From positions 1 to 15,199 of the forward strand of contig JAGBVY010000041.1 of the NCBI GenBank assembly GCA_017630115.1: a stretch of DNA of 15,199 nucleotides, read 5' to 3'. This document shows, piece after piece, positions 6,981 to 14,206 of the stretch (within the stretch, counting starts at the first letter, position 1; each line of letters begins with the position of its first letter). The notes under the pieces are model-generated. The model was not told the origin of the DNA and searched no databases. It saw only the letters and a list, made by a program, of their open reading frames with translations. The stretch is from Tidjanibacter sp. (GTDB lineage Bacteria; Bacteroidota; Bacteroidia; Bacteroidales; Rikenellaceae). A program made the position numbers and the translations under genes.

Positions 6981-9020
6981 ATGAGTAAAAAAGAGTATAA
7001 GAGATATTTGGTGACATCGGCCCTGCCCTATGCCAATGGCCCTGTTCACATCGGCCACTTGGCTGGTGTCTATGTTCCCTCGGACATCTATGTGCGCTAC
7101 TTGCGTCTTAGGGGTAGGGATGTGATTTGGGTGTGCGGCAGCGACGAGCACGGTGTGCCCATCACTATTAAGGCGCGTAAAGAGGGTGTGACCCCTCAGG
7201 ATGTGGTCGATAAGTACAATGCCATCATAAAGAGCTCCTTTGAGGGCTTGGGTATTTCGTTTGACATCTATTCGCGCACAACTTCACCCACCCACTACAA
7301 GACAGCTTCGGAGTTCTTCCGCACACTCTACGATAAGGGTGTCTTCTCGGAGGCAACCTCCAAGCAGTATTACGACGAGGAGGCCAAAACTTTCCTTGCT
7401 GACCGCTATATTATGGGTACTTGCCCCCACTGTCAGGCTGAGGGTGCCTATGGCGACCAGTGTGAGAAGTGTGGCTCGACCCTGAACCCCACCGACCTTA
7501 TCAATCCCAAGAGTATGATTTCGGGCTCGGCCCCTGTGATGAAGGAGACCACCCACTGGTACTTGCCTCTGGATAAGTATGAGCCCAAACTGAGGGAGTG
7601 GATTTTGGAGGGCCACAAGGAGTGGAAGAGCAATGTCTATGGCCAGTGCAAGTCGTGGATGGATTTGGGATTGCAGCCTCGTGCCGTAAGCCGCGACCTG
7701 AACTGGGGTATCCCCGTGCCTGTTGAGGGTGCAGAGGGTAAGGTGCTCTATGTTTGGTTCGATGCCCCCATTGGCTACATCTCGGCCACCAAAGACCTCA
7801 CCCCCGACTGGGAGAAGTATTGGAAGAGCGAGGATACCAAGCTGGTACATTTCATTGGTAAGGACAATATCGTCTTCCACTGCATCGTATTCCCCGCAAT
7901 GCTTATGGCTCACGGCGACTATATCTTGCCCGAGAATGTGCCTGCCAACGAGTTCCTCAACTTGGAGGGCGACAAGATTTCCACCTCGCGCAACTGGGCA
8001 GTATGGCTCAATGAGTACTTGGAGGATATGCCCGGCAAACAGGATGTGTTGCGCTATGTGCTCTGCGCCAACGCCCCCGAGACTAAGGACAACGACTTCA
8101 CTTGGAAAGACTATCAGGCACGCAACAACAACGAGCTTGTGGCTGTGTTGGGCAATTTTGTCAATCGCGCACTGGTGCTTACCCACAAATACTATGGTGG
8201 CGTAGTGCCTGAGGCTGGCGAGCTTAACGACTACGACAAGGAGATTCTCGCCGAGCTGCCCCGCATTAAGGTTGCTTTGGAGGAGAACTTGGAGAACTAC
8301 CGCTTCCGCGAGGCACTCAAAGAGGCTATGAACATTGCTCGCTTGGGCAATAAGTACTTGGCCGACACCGAGCCTTGGAAGGTGGTTAAGACCGACCCCG
8401 AGAGAGTCAAAACCATACTCAACGTAGCACTTCAAATTGTGGCCAATACGGCTGTGGCTATCGAGCCATTTATGCCTTTCAGTGCCGAGAAGTTGCTCCG
8501 TATGCTGGCAATCGAGAAGATCGACTGGGAGCAGATTGGTAGCAGCAATATCGTTGAGGCAGGCCACACTATCTCAACCCCCGAGCTGTTGTTTGAGAAG
8601 ATTGAGGACGATGTTATTGAGCGTCAGGTAAAGAAACTCGACGATGCCAAGAGGGCCAATGAGGCGGCCAATGCTAAGGTGGCCGAGCAGAAGGATAGTG
8701 TTAGCTTCGACGACTTCGGCAAGATGGACATCAGGGTTTCGACCGTTGTGGCTGCCGAGAAAGTGGCCAAGACTAAGAAGCTCTTGAAGCTGACCGTCGA
8801 TACGGGTATTGACACTCGTACTATTGTGTCGGGCATTGCCGAGTACTACACCCCTGAGGAGTTGGTTGGTCGCCAGATTCTGGTGCTGGTCAATCTGCTG
8901 CCTCGTGAGTTGAAAGGTATCACCTCGGAGGGTATGATTCTGATGGCCTCCGATGCTACGGGTAAGCTCACCTTGTTGGCTCCTGAGCAGAATGTACCCA
9001 ATGGCTCGCAGGTTGGTTAG
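6981..9020 (+). CDS. metG: Methionine--tRNA ligase
   Basis: This class I aminoacyl-tRNA synthetase charges tRNA-Met, including initiator tRNA, in the cytoplasm. The 679-residue protein shows the literal HIGH motif at 23-26, a zinc knuckle with CxxC pairs (C148/C151 and C161/C164), and the KMSKS-loop equivalent KISTS at 332-336. A helical anticodon-binding domain follows. The C-terminal tRNA-binding (EMAP II/Trbp111-like) domain runs from about residue 575 to the end, starting DDFGKMDIRVSTV. The length is that of the long, dimeric bacterial form with the appended domain. ATG 6981 leaves a short Lys-rich N-terminus before the first conserved strand. No Shine-Dalgarno sequence is seen. All key motifs are intact and confidence is high. 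Confidence 0.97.
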   Translation: MSKKEYKRYLVTSALPYANGPVHIGHLAGVYVPSDIYVRYLRLRGRDVIWVCGSDEHGVPITIKARKEGVTPQDVVDKYNAIIKSSFEGLGISFDIYSRTTSPTHYKTASEFFRTLYDKGVFSEATSKQYYDEEAKTFLADRYIMGTCPHCQAEGAYGDQCEKCGSTLNPTDLINPKSMISGSAPVMKETTHWYLPLDKYEPKLREWILEGHKEWKSNVYGQCKSWMDLGLQPRAVSRDLNWGIPVPVEGAEGKVLYVWFDAPIGYISATKDLTPDWEKYWKSEDTKLVHFIGKDNIVFHCIVFPAMLMAHGDYILPENVPANEFLNLEGDKISTSRNWAVWLNEYLEDMPGKQDVLRYVLCANAPETKDNDFTWKDYQARNNNELVAVLGNFVNRALVLTHKYYGGVVPEAGELNDYDKEILAELPRIKVALEENLENYRFREALKEAMNIARLGNKYLADTEPWKVVKTDPERVKTILNVALQIVANTAVAIEPFMPFSAEKLLRMLAIEKIDWEQIGSSNIVEAGHTISTPELLFEKIEDDVIERQVKKLDDAKRANEAANAKVAEQKDSVSFDDFGKMDIRVSTVVAAEKVAKTKKLLKLTVDTGIDTRTIVSGIAEYYTPEELVGRQILVLVNLLPRELKGITSEGMILMASDATGKLTLLAPEQNVPNGSQVG

Positions 9021-9111
9021 TCGATGTGGCCAGAGCAGAGAAAAATGGAGAATAAAAGACTTAAAAGAGTTAAACTATAATCACAAACATTTTCCTAAAA
9101 CTATTTTTGAA

Positions 9112-10131
9112 ATGAAAGACATTAAATGGCAAGAGCTTGGTTTTAGCTATGTAAAAACCGACTACAACACCCGCTGTGTATGGAAAGATGGCGCTTGGGG
9201 TAAGGTTGAGGTAAGCGACAGCGAGTACCTCCCCATCCATATGGCTGCTACCTGTCTCCACTACGGTCAGGAGGTTTTCGAGGGTTTGAAGGCTTTCCGT
9301 GGTGTTGATGGCAAGGTACGTTTCTTCCGCTTGGAGGAGAACGCCAAACGTATGCAGCGTTCGGGCGAGTATCTGCGTATGCAGGTGCCCAGCATCGAGC
9401 TCTTCGAGGAGATGTGTACCAAGGCTGTTGAGGCCAATGCAGAGTACATTCCTCCCTATGGCACTGGCGCATCGCTCTACTTGCGTCCTTTGCTGATTGG
9501 TACTGGTGCTCAGGTGGGCGTTAAGGAGGCTACCGAGTACACCTTTGTAGTGTTTGTAACCCCCGTAGGTCCCTACTTCAAAGAGGGCTTCAAACCTATC
9601 ACCGTTACTTTGGAGCGTCTTTATGACCGCGCTGCTCCTCACGGTACGGGCCACACTAAGGTTGGTGGTAACTACGCAGCTTCGATTGGCTCGGGCTCGC
9701 GCGCTCACGCCGCAGGCTTTGCCAATGTGCTCTACCTCGACCCCAGCGAGAAGAAGTATATCGATGAGTTTGGTGCCGCCAACTTCTTCGGTATCAAAGA
9801 GGGTAAGTATGTAACTCCCGACTCGTCGTCGGTATTGCCTTCGATTACCAATATGTCGCTCCGCACCCTTGCTGAGGATCTTGGTTTGAAGGTTGAGAAT
9901 CGTCCTATCCCCGTTGAGGAGCTTGCAACATTCGACGAGACTGGTGCTTGCGGTACAGCTGCTGTTATCTCGCCCGTTGGTCGCATCTACGATCCTCTGA
10001 CCCAAGAGTACTACGAGTATGGCACCGAGGCTGGTCCTATGAGTGTTAAGCTCTACACCCTCTTGCAGGACATCCAGTATGGTCGCGTTGAGGATACTCA
10101 CGGTTGGACCAAAGTTATCGAGGGCTTGTAG
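9112..10131 (+). CDS. ilvE: Branched-chain amino acid aminotransferase
   Basis: A PLP-dependent fold-type IV aminotransferase that interconverts Leu, Ile and Val with their 2-oxo acids. The 339-residue protein carries the Schiff-base lysine K183 in GHTKVGGNYAAS. It also has EVFEGLKAFRG near residue 55, and the C-terminal cofactor/substrate segments TPDSSSVLPSIT and GTAAVISPVG typical of the longer BCAT type. The open frame extends upstream over the metG 3' end, but that sequence is unrelated to the family. ATG 9112 (MKDIKWQELGF) gives the expected N-terminus. It lies 91 bp after metG with no terminator seen between, so it is possibly in the same transcription unit. The terminator at 10148-10193 ends it. 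Confidence 0.96.
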   Translation: MKDIKWQELGFSYVKTDYNTRCVWKDGAWGKVEVSDSEYLPIHMAATCLHYGQEVFEGLKAFRGVDGKVRFFRLEENAKRMQRSGEYLRMQVPSIELFEEMCTKAVEANAEYIPPYGTGASLYLRPLLIGTGAQVGVKEATEYTFVVFVTPVGPYFKEGFKPITVTLERLYDRAAPHGTGHTKVGGNYAASIGSGSRAHAAGFANVLYLDPSEKKYIDEFGAANFFGIKEGKYVTPDSSSVLPSITNMSLRTLAEDLGLKVENRPIPVEELATFDETGACGTAAVISPVGRIYDPLTQEYYEYGTEAGPMSVKLYTLLQDIQYGRVEDTHGWTKVIEGL

Positions 10132-10147
10132 TAAGAGGCCTTACGAC

Positions 10148-10193
10148 AAAAAGAAAACCACTTACCCGCTTGGTAAGTGGTTTTCTTTTTTTT
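10148..10193. terminator. Strong bidirectional terminator between ilvE and the S9 peptidase gene
   Basis: A perfect 19-bp stem (10148-10166 with 10172-10190) closes a CGCTT loop. The A-rich left arm and T-rich right arm supply U-tracts for both directions, with T continuing to 10193 on the + strand. It lies between two converging genes. Confidence 0.95.
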
Positions 10194-10214
10194 GTCTGAC
10201 GTCTGACGTCTAAC
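10194..10214. repeat. Three tandem heptamers (GTCTGAC, GTCTGAC, GTCTAAC)
   Basis: Two exact copies of GTCTGAC and one copy with a single change abut the end of the ilvE terminator. Rotated, the unit is CTGACGT. It shares CTGAC with the CTGACCG rotation of the second heptamer array at 14017-14044. Function unknown. Confidence 0.75.
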
Positions 10215-10232
10215 GATCTAAGGCATATCTCC

Positions 10233-12206
10233 TTATTTCAGGTAGTCCTCGAAGTAGAGGGTTACTTTGTCCATCAGGTGTACGCGGTCTTTGCCCAAGA
10301 CGTTGTGCTCGTGGCGAGGGTAGGGGAAGTAATCTACCTGAATGTTGTTCACGACGCACTCCCTAATGAAGCTGAGGCTATGTTGCCATACCACAACAGG
10401 GTCGATAGCGCCCTGACAGATGAGCAGTTTACCCTTCAAATTCTTGGCCTGAGCAATGAGCGAGGTGGCGGCGTAGCCCTCTGGGTTCTCCTCGGGGGTG
10501 TCCATATATCTCTCGCCATACATTACCTCATACCATTTCCAGTCGATGACGGGGCCACCTGCAACACCTACCTTAAATACGTCGGGGTAGTGGGTCATAA
10601 GCGAAATTGTCATAAAACCGCCGTAGCTCCATCCGTGAACACCAATCCTATCGGCATCGACCCAAGGGTGCGACAAGAGCCACTCTACACCCTTCATCTG
10701 ATCCTCCATCTCGCACTTGCCACACTGGCGGTGGATAGCCTTCTCATATTCGGCGCCCTGACCAAGTGTGCCTCGGTTGTCCATAACGAAGACAACATAA
10801 CCCCTTTGGGCCATATACATCTCCCAACGGCGCAGGTTGGCTAGGTAGGAGTTGTTTACCATTTGACTGTGAGGGCCACCATAGACATAGACAATGGCGG
10901 GATATTTCTTTGCGGGGTCGAAGTCGAGGGGGTAAATTAGGCGATACCAGTTCTCCCACTTGCCGTCGGCGGAGGGTATTGTGCCGAGCTCAATCTCGGT
11001 GTAGTTGTAGCCCTCGGTGGGGTCGGGAGCGGTGAAGATTGTGCGCTGAGTCTTGCCATCGGTTGAGGCGATGTTTACCACGCGAGGCACTTTCAACGAC
11101 GAATAGTTGTCGATAAACCACTTGCCGTCGTGGCTGACGCGGCAGTTGTGCCAACCCTCCTCGTGGGTAAGGCGCACACGCTTGCCATTTTTCAGATTGA
11201 CCTTGGCGAGGTGCTGCTCGGCCGAGGAGAACTCGGCGGTGTAGTAATAGACCCACTTGGTGTCGTGAGCCACATACTTAACATCGGCATCCACCTCGGT
11301 CAGCCTACGCCACTGCCACTGGCCACTCTTGGCGTTGCGCTCGTAGAGATAGAGATTCCAATAGCCGTCACGCACATTGGTCGAGTAGATAAACCTGTCG
11401 CCCTTGTCGTCCAGCCAGCGAAGAGGGTAGAGGGGCTCTACATAGCGGCTATCGCTCTCGGTGAAGAGGTTTTCTACCAGCTTGCCTGTGGTGGCAGAGT
11501 AGCTGTTGAGGTGCATCTCGTTCTGGGCGCGGTTGAGCACTTGGATGTAGATTAGCTCCCCATCGGGACTCCAAGTGATGTTTGTAAGGTAGCGCTCCTC
11601 GTCGAAGTCAGTGACATTCATCCAAACCGTCTGTTCCGTCTGGGCGTTCCAAACACCCAACCTCACGCGCTCGGAGGGCATACCTGCCATAGGGTACTTA
11701 ATCTCCACCAAAGAGCCTGTGCGGGTGGTGATGTCTAAGAGGGGGAAGGTTGTGACATTACTCTCGTCCTTCTGGTAGAAGGCTACGCTCCAACCATCGG
11801 GCGAGGGGAATATGCCTCCCTCAATGCCAAACTCGTTGCGGCTGACGTGAGAGCCACTGACGATGTTTTTGTCGGCATTGTTGGTGATGGCTACCTTACG
11901 CCCGTCAATCTCGGCGAGCAGATTGTTCTCCTCGGTGAAGTAGCGAGGCTTAGGGGTTGGCTGCGACTTGGCAAGTGTGGCGGGTTTGCCCGTGGCGGGA
12001 TAATACCAATAGTGCTCCCCAACACCTTTAAGCTCGCCATAGATGGGCTTGCCCTTCTGGTCCACACTCCACATTGAGAAGTATGTCTTGGGATTTAGCT
12101 CGCGAGAGAGAATAGTCTCTTCCATAGTTAGCAATCTTTTATCCTGAGCAACAGCGCCATAGGGGGCGGCAAGGCTCATAAGTAATAAACATAAGAGTAG
12201 TTTCAT
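10233..12206 (-). CDS. Secreted S9 family serine peptidase, DPP IV-like
   Basis: A prolyl oligopeptidase-type peptidase that probably removes N-terminal dipeptides in the periplasm during peptide use. Residues 1-20 form a signal peptide with an AVA|Q cleavage site. There is no lipobox. Residues about 40-410 look like the DPP IV-type beta-propeller, with repeated YxxxWSPDGE- and FSPDG-like blades such as FPSPDGWSVAFY. The alpha/beta-hydrolase domain carries GWSYGG with nucleophile S527, D602 in GAIDPVV, and HEHNV with catalytic H634. At 657 residues it is shorter than typical bacterial DPP IV (about 700-760), so the propeller may be reduced. The gene is alone on its strand, divergent from the Apt-like gene, with its own promoter at 12234-12265. 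The peptidase family is certain. The cleavage preference is inferred. Confidence 0.9.
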   Translation of the reverse strand: MKLLLCLLLMSLAAPYGAVAQDKRLLTMEETILSRELNPKTYFSMWSVDQKGKPIYGELKGVGEHYWYYPATGKPATLAKSQPTPKPRYFTEENNLLAEIDGRKVAITNNADKNIVSGSHVSRNEFGIEGGIFPSPDGWSVAFYQKDESNVTTFPLLDITTRTGSLVEIKYPMAGMPSERVRLGVWNAQTEQTVWMNVTDFDEERYLTNITWSPDGELIYIQVLNRAQNEMHLNSYSATTGKLVENLFTESDSRYVEPLYPLRWLDDKGDRFIYSTNVRDGYWNLYLYERNAKSGQWQWRRLTEVDADVKYVAHDTKWVYYYTAEFSSAEQHLAKVNLKNGKRVRLTHEEGWHNCRVSHDGKWFIDNYSSLKVPRVVNIASTDGKTQRTIFTAPDPTEGYNYTEIELGTIPSADGKWENWYRLIYPLDFDPAKKYPAIVYVYGGPHSQMVNNSYLANLRRWEMYMAQRGYVVFVMDNRGTLGQGAEYEKAIHRQCGKCEMEDQMKGVEWLLSHPWVDADRIGVHGWSYGGFMTISLMTHYPDVFKVGVAGGPVIDWKWYEVMYGERYMDTPEENPEGYAATSLIAQAKNLKGKLLICQGAIDPVVVWQHSLSFIRECVVNNIQVDYFPYPRHEHNVLGKDRVHLMDKVTLYFEDYLK

Positions 12207-12233
12207 ATAGGTGGGTTATTTGATTTGTTGGTG

Positions 12234-12265
12234 TAAAGATATGAATTTTTTGTTTTTTCGACAAA
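12234..12265 (-). promoter_or_regulatory. Promoter for the S9 peptidase gene (- strand)
   Basis: On the - strand TATCTTTA (12241-12234) differs from TAnnTTTG only in the last base. A TTTG -33 element is at 12265-12262, with a 20-nt spacer. Transcription would start near 12227, giving a leader of about 20 nt. It overlaps the + strand promoter at 12249-12279. Confidence 0.6.
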
Positions 12266-12279
12266 AGACACTATCTTTG
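12249..12279 (+). promoter_or_regulatory. Promoter for the apt-like/nagB unit
   Basis: TTTG at 12249-12252 and TATCTTTG at 12272-12279 are separated by 19 nt, an excellent match to the Bacteroidota primary sigma factor consensus (TTTG-N19/20-TAnnTTTG). Transcription would start near 12286, about 33 nt before the start codon at 12319. Confidence 0.8.
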
Positions 12280-12318
12280 AGAATGGTTTTGACAATATAA
12301 AATTACTCAGATATTACA

Positions 12319-12909
12319 ATGAAACAACACAACATCTCGCTCGAAGAGGCGAAGAAACTCATTAAGTTCTATCCTAACTGGCCCAAAGAGGGGGTCAATT
12401 TTGTCGATTTGCTCCCCCTGTTGAGCGACGCCGATACTTTTAGCGTCATCATAGAGGAGTTGGGCAAGCATCTTACCACTCCCAATCTGGCCGCCCCCGA
12501 GGCTCGCGGTTTTCTCTTTGCAGCACCACTGCTTGTGACCGACAGCAAGGCCCACAACCTCATCACCTTCCGCAAGAACGGTAAGTTGCCTGCCAACGAG
12601 GGTGACCTCCAAAAAGTATCTATCGTCAAGGAGTATGGCGAGGACAACCTCTTCTTCCGCAAGAGCGATTTGCAAAATGCACAGCTCTCAGGCGATGTGG
12701 TTGAGATTTCCATCCTCGACGACATCCTTGCCACGGGTGGCACAGCCATCGAAATGGCCAAACACCTCGAAGCCCTCACCGTAGAGAAGGATGGCGTTGA
12801 GTATCCTGTTAAGGTTAAGGAATTTATCTTCCTTGCCGACCTGAGCTTCCTCCACGGCAAAGAGTTGCTCGAAACAATCGCCCCTGTTTATTCGCTCATA
12901 ACCTTCTAA
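12319..12909 (+). CDS. Apt-like (adenine) phosphoribosyltransferase
   Basis: A 196-residue type I PRTase resembling adenine phosphoribosyltransferase, which makes AMP from adenine and PRPP in purine salvage. Apt-type features in order are WPKEGVNFVDLLPLL near 21-35, PEARGFLFAAPL with E61-A62-R63, RKNGKLP near 86-92, EYGEDNL, and the PRPP loop ILDDILATGGTA with D134-D135. The tail ends in PVYSLITF, like Apt. It is about 20 residues longer than E. coli Apt, with extra residues before and after the PRPP loop, so a different base specificity cannot be excluded. A strong promoter lies upstream and nagB follows after 12 bp, so the two are co-transcribed. I leave the symbol blank because substrate specificity is not certain. 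Confidence 0.85.
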   Translation: MKQHNISLEEAKKLIKFYPNWPKEGVNFVDLLPLLSDADTFSVIIEELGKHLTTPNLAAPEARGFLFAAPLLVTDSKAHNLITFRKNGKLPANEGDLQKVSIVKEYGEDNLFFRKSDLQNAQLSGDVVEISILDDILATGGTAIEMAKHLEALTVEKDGVEYPVKVKEFIFLADLSFLHGKELLETIAPVYSLITF

Positions 12910-12921
12910 TTATAAAGGACT

Positions 12922-13713
12922 ATGCGACTTCTTATTCACGAAACACAAGAGAAAGGCTCGGCTTGGGCCGCCAAGTACATTGCCGACGCCATCAATCGCA
13001 AGGCGGCCATCACCAGCGCACCCTTTGTGTTGGGTCTGCCTACCGGTTCTACCCCACTAGGAACCTACAAGGAGCTTATCCGCCTCAATAAGGAGGGCTA
13101 TGTGAGCTTCCGCAATGTCATAACCTTCAATATGGACGAGTATGTGGGACTGCCCGAGGATCACCCCCAGAGCTACCACACCTTTATGAAGGAGAATTTC
13201 TTCTCCCATATCGACATCAATTTGGACAATGTCAATATCCTCAATGGCAACGCCGAGGATCTGGCCAAGGAGTGCGAGGATTACGAAAAACGTATCGAGA
13301 GCGCTGGTGGCATTGACCTCTTCTTGGGCGGTGTTGGCGAGGATGGTCACATTGCTTTTAATGAGCCCTTCTCGTCGATGAGCTCGCGCACACGCATCAA
13401 AACCCTCACTCAGGACACTATCGTTGTCAATTCGCGCTTCTTCGGTGGCGACATCAATCTTGTGCCTAAGTTGGCCCTCACCGTGGGTGTGGCTACAATC
13501 CTCTCGGCTCAGGAGGTTATCATCCTCGCCTTTGGTCCTAAGAAAGCAAGGGCCGTCAAGGAGGGCGTTGAGGGAGCCTACTCACACAGCTGGACCATCA
13601 CCGGCCTGCAAACCCATCGTCACGGCATACTGGTTGCCGACGAGGATGCGGCAGGCGAGTTGAAGGTGAATACTTACAAATACTTCAAGGACATCGAAAA
13701 AAATCACATCTAA
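12922..13713 (+). CDS. nagB: Glucosamine-6-phosphate deaminase
   Basis: This enzyme converts glucosamine 6-phosphate to fructose 6-phosphate and ammonia, linking amino-sugar catabolism to glycolysis. The 263-residue length fits the hexameric NagB family. Catalytic residues fall at the same numbers as in E. coli: D72 in FNMDEYVGL, then D141, H143 and E148 in GEDGHIAFNEP. The phosphate-binding LPTGSTPLGTY segment lies near 39-49. The start ATG has a close AAAGGA just upstream (12914-12919), one of the few Shine-Dalgarno-like sequences here. The gene sits 12 bp behind the Apt-like gene and is followed by the terminator at 13741-13784. No nagA is present in the window. Confidence 0.96.
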   Translation: MRLLIHETQEKGSAWAAKYIADAINRKAAITSAPFVLGLPTGSTPLGTYKELIRLNKEGYVSFRNVITFNMDEYVGLPEDHPQSYHTFMKENFFSHIDINLDNVNILNGNAEDLAKECEDYEKRIESAGGIDLFLGGVGEDGHIAFNEPFSSMSSRTRIKTLTQDTIVVNSRFFGGDINLVPKLALTVGVATILSAQEVIILAFGPKKARAVKEGVEGAYSHSWTITGLQTHRHGILVADEDAAGELKVNTYKYFKDIEKNHI

Positions 13714-13740
13714 CGAGCGACTGCTGCGTTGCCCTGCGAT

Positions 13741-13784
13741 AAACCACCTCCTCATTTACGCTTAGTAAACTCGGAGGTGGTTTT
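13741..13784 (+). terminator. Intrinsic terminator after nagB
   Basis: An 11-bp perfect outer stem (AAACCACCTCC at 13741-13751 with 13773-13783) encloses an inner 5-bp hairpin (13755-13759 with 13765-13769). TTTT ends at 13784, followed by CTTG. The stem lies 27 bp after the nagB stop. Confidence 0.8.
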
Positions 13785-13877
13785 CTTGTGCGCCTTGCAT
13801 TCATCTCGTTATATGTGATTTTTATTTCTCCCGACCCAGTAAGCTGCGGTGTCGCTTTCTCATTTGGCACAAAATTT

Positions 13878-13914
13878 CCTCAACAAATCGCGGAGCAAGC
13901 TCCGTTTTGTGAGG
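13878..13914. repeat. Long imperfect hairpin, first unit of a structured intergenic island
   Basis: CCTC at 13878-13881 pairs with GAGG at 13911-13914. ACAAA (13883-13887) pairs with TTTGT (13906-13910) after one bulged A. The inner CGGAGC/GCTCCG (13891-13896 with 13899-13904) closes the tip. About 15 base pairs form in 37 nt. There is no gene here, and an open frame crossing the area on the + strand has no protein-like features. It is likely a dispersed REP-like element, but no second copy is in the window. Confidence 0.6.
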
Positions 13915-13944
13915 GTGGTGCTTCCGACCGAGTGTTTACTCCAC

Positions 13945-13996
13945 AACCACTCCTCCCCTATGTCAGGGGAGGTGTCGCGCAAGCGACGGAGAGGTT
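13945..13996. repeat. Possible three-way-junction (cloverleaf-like) element
   Basis: Two hairpins sit inside a common outer stem. The outer stem pairs 13945-13951 with 13990-13996 (six pairs and one A/A mismatch). Hairpin B pairs CCTCCCCT (13952-13959) with AGGGGAGG (13965-13972), 8 bp perfect. Hairpin C pairs GTCGC (13974-13978) with GCGAC (13983-13987) around a GCAA tetraloop. The compact design resembles palindromic REP-type intergenic repeats rather than a terminator, as no U-tract follows. Confidence 0.6.
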
Positions 13997-13998
13997 AG

Positions 13999-14015
13999 TT
14001 GCGCCTTTGGCGCAG
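13999..14015. repeat. GC-rich hairpin next to the heptamer array
   Basis: TTGCGCC (13999-14005) pairs with GGCGCAG (14009-14015) around a TTT loop, seven pairs including one G-U. With one internal loop the stem can extend through GGTTAG (13993-13998) pairing with CTGACC (14018-14023), the first heptamer of the array. This competes with the outer stem of the 13945-13996 element. Confidence 0.5.
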
Positions 14016-14016
14016 A

Positions 14017-14044
14017 GCTGACCGCTGACCGCTGACCGCTGACT
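14017..14044. repeat. Four tandem heptamers (GCTGACC x3, GCTGACT)
   Basis: Three exact and one near-exact copy of GCTGACC run without gaps and are followed by another GCT. The unit shares CTGAC with the array at 10194-10214. The array lies between the hairpin cluster and the promoter at 14130-14161. Positions 14048-14129 hold only AT-rich sequence with a run of eight T at 14071-14078. Confidence 0.8.
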
Positions 14045-14129
14045 GCTTACCACCAAATCTCAACTCTCAATTTTTTTTGCCCGAAAAGTTAAATAATTGT
14101 TAAATACTCAACTTTGGCCCTATTTTAGT

Positions 14130-14161
14130 TTTGGGAATAGTGAAAAATTATCATATCTTTG
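14130..14161 (+). promoter_or_regulatory. Promoter for the PepSY-like gene pair
   Basis: TTTG at 14130-14133 and TATCTTTG at 14154-14161 are separated by 20 nt, a full match to the Bacteroidota consensus. Transcription would start near 14168, giving a leader of about 39 nt rich in A before the ATG at 14207. Confidence 0.8.
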
Positions 14162-14206
14162 TAACGAATACAAAAATGAAATAATAACAAATAAGCAGAT
14201 AAGAAT

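Noticed and set aside
7284..8567. Long open frame antisense to metG (about 427 codons)
   Set aside because: It is the complementary shadow of a strongly conserved gene, has no domain-like pattern, and arises from the codon bias of metG.
9102..9109. TATTTTTG matching the -7 consensus just before ilvE
   Set aside because: It ends only 2 bp before the start codon, so transcription would begin inside the gene, and there is no -33 element; likely a chance match in AT-rich DNA.
8953..9111. N-terminal extension of IlvE overlapping metG
   Set aside because: The extension is the metG coding sequence read out of frame; the BCAT family begins at ATG 9112.
9070..10101. Long open frame antisense to ilvE (about 343 codons)
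   Set aside because: It lies fully opposite ilvE, whose active-site lysine and other motifs are intact; the antisense protein has no recognisable features.
13788..14021. Open frame of 77 codons on the + strand in the intergenic island
   Set aside because: It runs through the hairpin repeats; the translated sequence simply reflects the palindromes and has no start signal or conserved motif.
13878..14047. CRISPR array or tRNA-like gene
   Set aside because: The heptamers are contiguous with no spacers, and the junction element lacks tRNA anticodon, T-loop and acceptor features.
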